DNA of 64,000 nt from Streptomyces showdoensis (lineage in GTDB: Bacteria; Actinomycetota; Actinomycetes; Streptomycetales; Streptomycetaceae). The DNA is taken from assembly GCF_039535475.1 (NCBI RefSeq), contig NZ_BAAAXG010000026.1, forward strand, positions 1,860,001-1,924,000, read 5' to 3'. Within the stretch, counting starts at the first letter, position 1. Every line of letters starts with the position of its first letter. Shown here one piece after another: positions 59,425 through 64,000 of the stretch. The notes below the pieces were generated by a model that saw only the letters and a program-made list of their open reading frames with translations, had not been told where the DNA came from and did not search any database. A program made the position numbers and the translations under genes.

Positions 59425-60311
59425 TTGAGCACCGGCGCGCCGGCGGCGTCGGACAGCCACTGCTTCTCGATGGCGGCCAGGGTCCCGTCCTTGCGGAGCG
59501 CGTCGACGGCCTGCGAGACGCAGGAGGTCAGCGCGCTGTCCTTGTCGAGGACGAGGCCGAACTGCTCCTTGGCGGCGCCGGCGGGGGTCTCGAACTGGCC
59601 GACGACCTTGGCCTCGGTGACCTCGGCCCCGGTGATGTAGAACGCGGTGGGGAGGTCGACGACGATCGCGTCGACCTGGCCGTTCTTGAGGGCGGCCTTG
59701 GCGAGGTCGTTCTTCTGGAAGACCGACGGCTGCTGGTCCGGCTTGATGAGGTCGTTGATGACGTCGAGGCTGGTGGTGCCGACCTGCGCGCCGAGCTTGG
59801 CGCCCTTGAGGTCGGCGAGGCTGGTCGCCTTGGCGGCCTTGGAGTTCTTCAGGGCGATGATCGTCTGGCGGACGTCGTAGTAGCCGGAGGACAGGTCCAC
59901 GGCCTTGCGGCGGTCCTCGTTGATCGACACCTGGTTGATGTCGAAGTCGAAGGTCTTGGCGCCGGGGGCGAAGGCGTTGTTGAAGGCGACCTTCTGCCAG
60001 ACGACGTCACCCTTGGCGAAGCCGAGCTTCTGGGCGACGGCGTAGGCGACGGCGGACTCGTAGCCCTTGCTGTTGGACGGGTCGTCGTCCTGGAACCAGG
60101 GGGCGTACGCGGGCGTGTCGGTGCCGACGGTCAGCTTCCCCTTGGCCTTGGTGGCGAGCGCGTCCGCCGCGCAGGAGCCGGGCTTGGCGGCCGAGGACGA
60201 CGGGCCCGAGGCGCTGCCGGCCGTCTCCTGGGGCGCGCAGCCGGACGCGGCGAGGGCTGCGAGGGCGGAGAGGACGGAGGCCGCGGCTATGGCGGCGGAG
60301 CGAGAGCGCAT
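59421..60311 (-). CDS. Polar amino-acid ABC transporter binding lipoprotein
   Basis: 296 residues. The signal peptide ends in a lipobox, LAALAASGCAPQ, so the mature protein is anchored by lipid at Cys25. The binding fold (SBP family 3) shows KLTVGTDTPAYAPWFQ, SKGYESAVAYAVAQKLGF, FDFDINQVSINEDRRKAVDL, GYYDVRQTIIALKNSKA, LKGAKLGAQVGTTSLDVIND and DAIVVDLPTAFYI. The ligand is probably a polar amino acid such as glutamate, glutamine or cystine; residues do not settle it. First gene of its operon. Confidence 0.95.
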   Translation of the reverse strand: MRSRSAAIAAASVLSALAALAASGCAPQETAGSASGPSSSAAKPGSCAADALATKAKGKLTVGTDTPAYAPWFQDDDPSNSKGYESAVAYAVAQKLGFAKGDVVWQKVAFNNAFAPGAKTFDFDINQVSINEDRRKAVDLSSGYYDVRQTIIALKNSKAAKATSLADLKGAKLGAQVGTTSLDVINDLIKPDQQPSVFQKNDLAKAALKNGQVDAIVVDLPTAFYITGAEVTEAKVVGQFETPAGAAKEQFGLVLDKDSALTSCVSQAVDALRKDGTLAAIEKQWLSDAAGAPVLK

Positions 60312-60479
60312 GGCGGGAGAGTGGCAGTAGCGCGGGCATGTGTCCAGGTCACACCGTTGCCGTCTCGTATGCCGGAACGATTGTGAAGGGCGTGTTGCCA
60401 GGCGCTATGGGCGCGGGCGCCGCGCGTCCGCCGTACGGGCGCGGCCCTTGGCGCGGCCCCTGTCGCGGCCACCGCCGCC

Positions 60480-60731
60480 GTCACCGCCGCCGTCACCGCC
60501 GCCGTCACCGCCGCCGTCACCGCCGCCGTCACCGCCGCCGTCACCGCCGCCGTCACCGCCGCCGTCACCGCCGCCGTCACCGCCGCCGTCACCGCCGCCG
60601 TCACCGCCGCCGTCACCGCCGCCGTCACCGCCGCCGTCACCGCCGCCGTCACCGCCGCCGTCACCGCCGCCGTCACCGCCGCCGTCACCGCCGCCGTCAC
60701 CGCCGCGGTCACCGCCGCGGTCACCGCCGCC
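60480..60731. repeat. 12-bp minisatellite, about 21 units (GTCACCGCCGCC)
   Basis: GTCACCGCCGCC repeats without interruption for about 250 bases; only the last few units differ (CCGCGGTCACC variants). All six frames stay open because of the unit, giving apparent Val-Thr-Ala-Ala, Ser-Pro-Pro-Pro or His-Arg-Arg-Arg polymers that I do not treat as genes. It lies between the divergent binding-protein and ask genes. Confidence 0.96.
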
Positions 60732-60866
60732 GTCACCGTACCCGCCCGTGATCACTCTCTGAGCGCCCCGTCTCAGCATGCGATATCACGTCGGCGTTTC
60801 CCCGTCCCTCGTTAGACTGAGCCGACCGCAGCGTGTGCTGCGGCGAGGACTGAGCGAGGAGCGCAC

Positions 60867-62147
60867 GTGGGCCTTGTCGTGCAGAAGTACGGAGGCTCCT
60901 CCGTTGCCGATGCCGAAGGCATCAAGCGCGTCGCCAAGCGGATCGTGGAAGCCAAGAAGAACGGCCACCAGGTGGTCGTCGTGGTCTCCGCGATGGGCGA
61001 CACGACGGACGAGTTGATCGATCTCGCCGAGCAGGTATCCCCGATGCCGGCCGGACGCGAGTTCGACATGCTGCTGACCGCCGGAGAGCGGATCTCCATG
61101 GCCCTGCTGGCCATGGCGATCAAAAACCTGGGCCACGAGGCCCAGTCGTTCACGGGCAGTCAGGCCGGTGTCATCACCGACTCGGTCCACAACAAAGCGC
61201 GCATCATCGATGTCACGCCGGGCCGCATCCGCACCGCGCTCGACGAGGGCAACATCGCCATCGTCGCCGGCTTCCAGGGTGTGTCCGCCGACAAGAAGGA
61301 CATCACCACCCTCGGCCGCGGCGGCTCGGACACGACCGCCGTCGCCCTGGCCGCCGCGCTCGACGCCGAGGTCTGCGAGATCTACACGGACGTCGACGGC
61401 GTCTTCACCGCCGACCCGCGCGTGGTGAAGAAGGCGAAGAAGATCGACTGGATCTCCTTCGAGGACATGCTGGAGCTCGCCGCCTCCGGCTCCAAGGTGC
61501 TGCTGCACCGCTGCGTCGAGTACGCGCGCCGCTACAACATCCCGATCCACGTCCGCTCGTCCTTCTCCGGACTGCAGGGCACCTGGGTCAGCAACGAACG
61601 ACCCGTCGAGCAAGGAGCCGAGCAGGTGGAGCAGGCCATCATCTCCGGTGTCGCCCACGACACCTCCGAGGCGAAGATCACCGTCGTCGGCGTCCCGGAC
61701 AAGCCGGGCGAGGCCGCCGCGATCTTCCGGGCCGTCGCGGACGCCGAGATCAACATCGACATGATCGTGCAGAACGTGTCCGCGGCCTCCACCGGCCTCA
61801 CGGACATCTCCTTCACGCTCCCCAAGGCCGAGGGCCGCAAGGCCATCGACGCCCTGGAGAAGACGAAGCCCGTCATCGGCTTCGACTCGCTGCGCTACGA
61901 CGACCAGATCGGCAAGATCTCCCTGGTCGGCGCCGGCATGAAGACGAACCCCGGGGTCACCGCGGACTTCTTCAAGGCGCTGTCCGACGCGGGCGTGAAC
62001 ATCGAGCTGATCTCCACCTCGGAGATCCGCATCTCGGTCGTCACCCGCGCCGACGACGTCAACGAGGCCGTGCGCGCCGTCCACACCGCCTTCGGGCTGG
62101 ACAGCGACTCGGACGAGGCCGTCGTCTACGGCGGCACCGGCCGCTGA
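60867..62147 (+). CDS. ask: Aspartate kinase (alpha subunit; beta subunit from internal start)
   Basis: 426 residues from GTG 60867. Phosphorylates aspartate, the first step to lysine, threonine, methionine and diaminopimelate. [57 protein letters not shown] and [17 protein letters not shown] form the kinase part. Two ACT domains follow ([40 protein letters not shown]), the site of lysine/threonine feedback. An internal GTG at 61626 with AAGGAG seven bases upstream should give the 173-residue beta subunit. asd follows 17 bases later. Confidence 0.97.
   Translation: MGLVVQKYGGSSVADAEGIKRVAKRIVEAKKNGHQVVVVVSAMGDTTDELIDLAEQVSPMPAGREFDMLLTAGERISMALLAMAIKNLGHEAQSFTGSQAGVITDSVHNKARIIDVTPGRIRTALDEGNIAIVAGFQGVSADKKDITTLGRGGSDTTAVALAAALDAEVCEIYTDVDGVFTADPRVVKKAKKIDWISFEDMLELAASGSKVLLHRCVEYARRYNIPIHVRSSFSGLQGTWVSNERPVEQGAEQVEQAIISGVAHDTSEAKITVVGVPDKPGEAAAIFRAVADAEINIDMIVQNVSAASTGLTDISFTLPKAEGRKAIDALEKTKPVIGFDSLRYDDQIGKISLVGAGMKTNPGVTADFFKALSDAGVNIELISTSEIRISVVTRADDVNEAVRAVHTAFGLDSDSDEAVVYGGTGR
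61613..61628 (+). promoter_or_regulatory. Internal ribosome site and GTG start of the Ask beta subunit
   Basis: AAGGAG at 61613-61618 lies seven bases before an in-frame GTG (61626-61628, codon 254) that opens [20 protein letters not shown], the first ACT domain. Actinobacterial ask/lysC genes are known to make an in-frame beta subunit starting near codon 250. Confidence 0.82.
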
Positions 62148-62164
62148 CCGGCGGACGTCACCGT

Positions 62165-63211
62165 ATGGGCGGCAAACCGACGCTCGCGGTCGTGGGAGCG
62201 ACCGGGGCCGTGGGCGCGGTGCTGCTCCGGATGCTCACGCACCACGCGGACGTCTGGGGCGAGATACGACTCCTCGCCTCCTCCCGCTCGGCCGGCCGCA
62301 AGCTGGCCGTGCGGGAGGAGGAGAGCGAGGTCCTCGCGCTGAGCGAGGAGAACCTGACGGGCGTCGACCTCGCGCTCTTCCTCGTGCCCGAGGACGTCGC
62401 CGCGCGGTGGGCGCCGATCGCCGCCGCCAAGGGCACGGTGGTCGTGGACACCTCGACCGCCTTCCGGGCCGACCCCGACGTGCCGCTGGTGGTCCCCGAG
62501 ATCAACCCGCACGCCGTACGGATCCGGCCGCGGGGCATCGTCGCGAGCCCCGGCTGCTCCACCCTGGCGCTGATCGTCGCGGTGGGCGCCCTGCACGCCG
62601 AGTTCGGGCTCGCCGAGCTGGTCGTCACCGCCCAGCAGGCCGCGAGCGGCGCCGGACGGGCGGGCACGGCCGCGCTGCGCGAGCAGCTGGCCCTGGTCAC
62701 CGGCGGCGAGCTCGGCACCCAGCCGGGCGACGTACGGCGGGCCGTGGGCGACCACACCGGCCCCTTCCCCGGGCCCGTCGCCCTCAACGTGCTGCCCTGG
62801 TCCGGGCTGCTCGCCGCCGACGGCTGGTCCTCCGAGGAGCTGGCCGTCCGAGAGGAGACCCGCAAGGTCCTGGACCTGCCGGGGCTGCCCGTCGCGGCCA
62901 CCTGCGTCCGGGTCCCCGTCGTGGCCGGGCACGCCGTCTCCGTGCACGCCCGCTTCGAACGGCCCGTCACCGTCGGCCGCGCCCACGAGATCCTGGCGAC
63001 CTCGCCCGGCGTGGTGCTGTACGACGATCCCGCCACCGGCGACTTCCCCACGCCCGCCGACGTCGTGGGCACCGACCCGGCCTGGGTGGGACGGGTGCGG
63101 CGCTCGATGGACGACGAGCGGGCCCTGGAGCTCTTCGTGTGCGCGGACAACCTGCGCAAGGGGGCCGCCCTGAACGCCCTGCAGATCGCCGAATCGATCA
63201 TCGGCGCCTAG
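62165..63211 (+). CDS. asd: Aspartate-semialdehyde dehydrogenase
   Basis: 348 residues from ATG 62165. Reduces aspartyl phosphate to aspartate semialdehyde with NADPH. NADP loop LAVVGATGAVGAVLLRML, DLALFLVPEDVAARWA, VPEINPHAVRIRP and the catalytic Cys in GIVASPGCSTLALIVA (the family more often has NPNCST). The active-site His region is VPVVAGHAVSVHARF. It follows ask closely and is certainly in the same operon. Confidence 0.95.
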   Translation: MGGKPTLAVVGATGAVGAVLLRMLTHHADVWGEIRLLASSRSAGRKLAVREEESEVLALSEENLTGVDLALFLVPEDVAARWAPIAAAKGTVVVDTSTAFRADPDVPLVVPEINPHAVRIRPRGIVASPGCSTLALIVAVGALHAEFGLAELVVTAQQAASGAGRAGTAALREQLALVTGGELGTQPGDVRRAVGDHTGPFPGPVALNVLPWSGLLAADGWSSEELAVREETRKVLDLPGLPVAATCVRVPVVAGHAVSVHARFERPVTVGRAHEILATSPGVVLYDDPATGDFPTPADVVGTDPAWVGRVRRSMDDERALELFVCADNLRKGAALNALQIAESIIGA

Positions 63212-63563
63212 GGACGGGGTCCCGGGCCGCCGGAACGGCCCGCGAGCGTCCGCATTCCGGCCTCGCGTCACCGCTCAACTTTGTAGGATCTGTGAAGCCC
63301 TTGTGAGCAAATCGGCTTCGGATGCCTCTTGAACAGGTCAGATGTCCTGGACGACGATGCTGTTCCCTCCCCTCCGCAACCGGCGGTCGGGCAGGAGGCG
63401 TCTTCGCGTGCACCCATCACTATGTGGCCGTCCGGACAGCGCGAAGCACACCGCGAAAGCGGGGCATCGGGGGAGAACGGGTACGCATGACGACGAACGA
63501 CGCACTGTCAAAAACGGTGCCGTACGCGTACAACCCTGACGGGGGGAAGCGTGTCCAACAGGC
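63212..63563. other. Long intergenic leader before the sigma factor gene
   Basis: 352 bases. It contains an AT-rich segment at 63273-63310 with TAGGAT (63284-63289) as a possible -10 box and no good -35, and ATG 63487 with GGGGGAGAA upstream, which opens a 57-residue frame (MTTNDALSKTVPYAYNPDGG) that runs 97 bases into the sigma gene out of phase. That small frame could be a leader peptide or a mis-phased N-terminus. Nothing else is supported. Confidence 0.45.
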
Positions 63564-64000
63564 GTGGCAGAGGTACTCGACATCGCTGCGGTCATCCCGC
63601 TGCGCGGCACCGTGGCGCGCCCGCTCCGGCGGCCGCGCCCGGCCGGCGGCATGCCGGTGATCGCCCCCATGCCCATCAGGACCCGACCGACCGTGAACGG
63701 CATCCCGTCGCCCCGCGAGGGCACTGACGACGCGATGGCCGCCGGCACCACCGTCGACCACCTCACCGAGACCTACCGCGCCCACTACCGCTCGCTGCTC
63801 GGACTCGCCGCGCTGCTGCTCGACGACACCGCCTCCTGCGAGGACGTCGTGCAGGAGGCCTTCATCCGGGTCCACTCGGCGCGCAGCCGGGTCCGCGAGC
63901 CCGAGAAGACCCTGGCCTACCTGCGCCAGACCGTCGTCAACCTCTCGCGCTCCGCGCTGCGCCGCCGCATCCTCGGGCTGAAGCTGCTCTCCAAGCCGAT
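63564..64000 (+). CDS. ECF-type (SigE-family) RNA polymerase sigma factor, cut by window edge
   Basis: At least 145 residues. GTG 63564 is the only start in the frame after a stop at 63537. The first ~75 residues are Pro/Arg/Ala-rich. Region 2 begins at HLTETYRAHYRSLLGLAALL, then LDDTASCEDVVQEAFIRVHS, the core-binding and -10 recognition helices of group 4 sigma factors, then PEKTLAYLRQTVVNLSRSAL. Region 4 lies beyond the window. No anti-sigma gene is visible. The long disordered N-terminus is unusual for an ECF factor. Confidence 0.85.
   Translation, partial: MAEVLDIAAVIPLRGTVARPLRRPRPAGGMPVIAPMPIRTRPTVNGIPSPREGTDDAMAAGTTVDHLTETYRAHYRSLLGLAALLLDDTASCEDVVQEAFIRVHSARSRVREPEKTLAYLRQTVVNLSRSALRRRILGLKLLSKP

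Noticed and set aside
60287..60779. Repetitive open frames giving VTAA, SPPP, HRRR or GGGD polymers
   Set aside because: All come from the 12-bp minisatellite, which keeps every frame open; none has a start with a ribosome site or a non-repeat domain.

Overview
The window is chromosomal DNA of a Streptomyces (or a very close relative). Coding sequence is extremely GC-rich with G/C in almost every third codon position. GTG and TTG starts are common. The gene order clpB, pyrE-fba, kynA-kynU, purA, YbaB-recR, ask-asd, ECF-type sigma factor is what I recall from Streptomyces core chromosomes, in the arm beside oriC. A perfect parS site (14976-14989) fits a position within a few hundred kb of the origin. 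I see no tRNA, rRNA, insertion sequence, prophage or CRISPR array.

Layout. 1-1.5 kb: a partial LuxR-type regulator diverges from a 67-residue exported peptide carrying three DPVWDxxPA repeats, followed by a four-base-overlapping small Rieske-like protein whose two cluster histidines appear to be arginines. This is the least explained cassette here. 1.7-10.9 kb: F420/PPOX reductase, HspR-type clpB, YbjN protein, PIG-V-like membrane mannosyltransferase, Tat-exported NlpC/P60 protein, a PLP aminotransferase, a Gly/Cys-rich micro-protein and a DUF2617 protein. 11-25.8 kb: membrane spermidine synthase-like protein, SRPBCC protein, aldose epimerase, pyrE, fba, MalY-like lyase, a secreted beta-propeller, a drug exporter, DUF3151 and DUF3152 proteins, then a complete tryptophan-to-anthranilate route (kynA, kynU, probable kynurenine formamidase). 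25.9-34.6 kb: a two-component system, a P450, an ABC exporter divergent from its probable GbsR/MarR repressor, a membrane protein and a degenerate lipid-kinase-fold protein. 34.7-42.7 kb: purA with a structured leader, SDR/LysR pair, a Ser/Thr kinase broken by one base in a C6 run, a membrane-anchored PstS-like protein and a quinone reductase.

42.8-50.3 kb: large secreted propeller protein with three C-terminal repeats, GH19 chitinase with the classic chitinase direct-repeat promoter, secreted SH3-like protein, an XRE (DUF5753)/DUF397 pair (Scr1/Scr2 type), a TTA-containing gene and a DUF2785 protein. 50.3-55.5 kb: DJ-1/PfpI-MarR operon under two tandem 16-bp palindromes, class III aminotransferase, GntR regulator, an unknown conserved protein and a SLATT membrane protein. 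55.7-64 kb: YbaB, recR, DUF5063 protein, a polar amino-acid ABC transporter, ask (with an internal start for the beta subunit), asd and the beginning of a SigE-family sigma factor.

A recurring oddity is that many gene 3' ends carry unrelated short-unit tandem repeats (units of 5, 7, 10, 12 and 32 bp), which make up most of the non-coding sequence that is not promoter.
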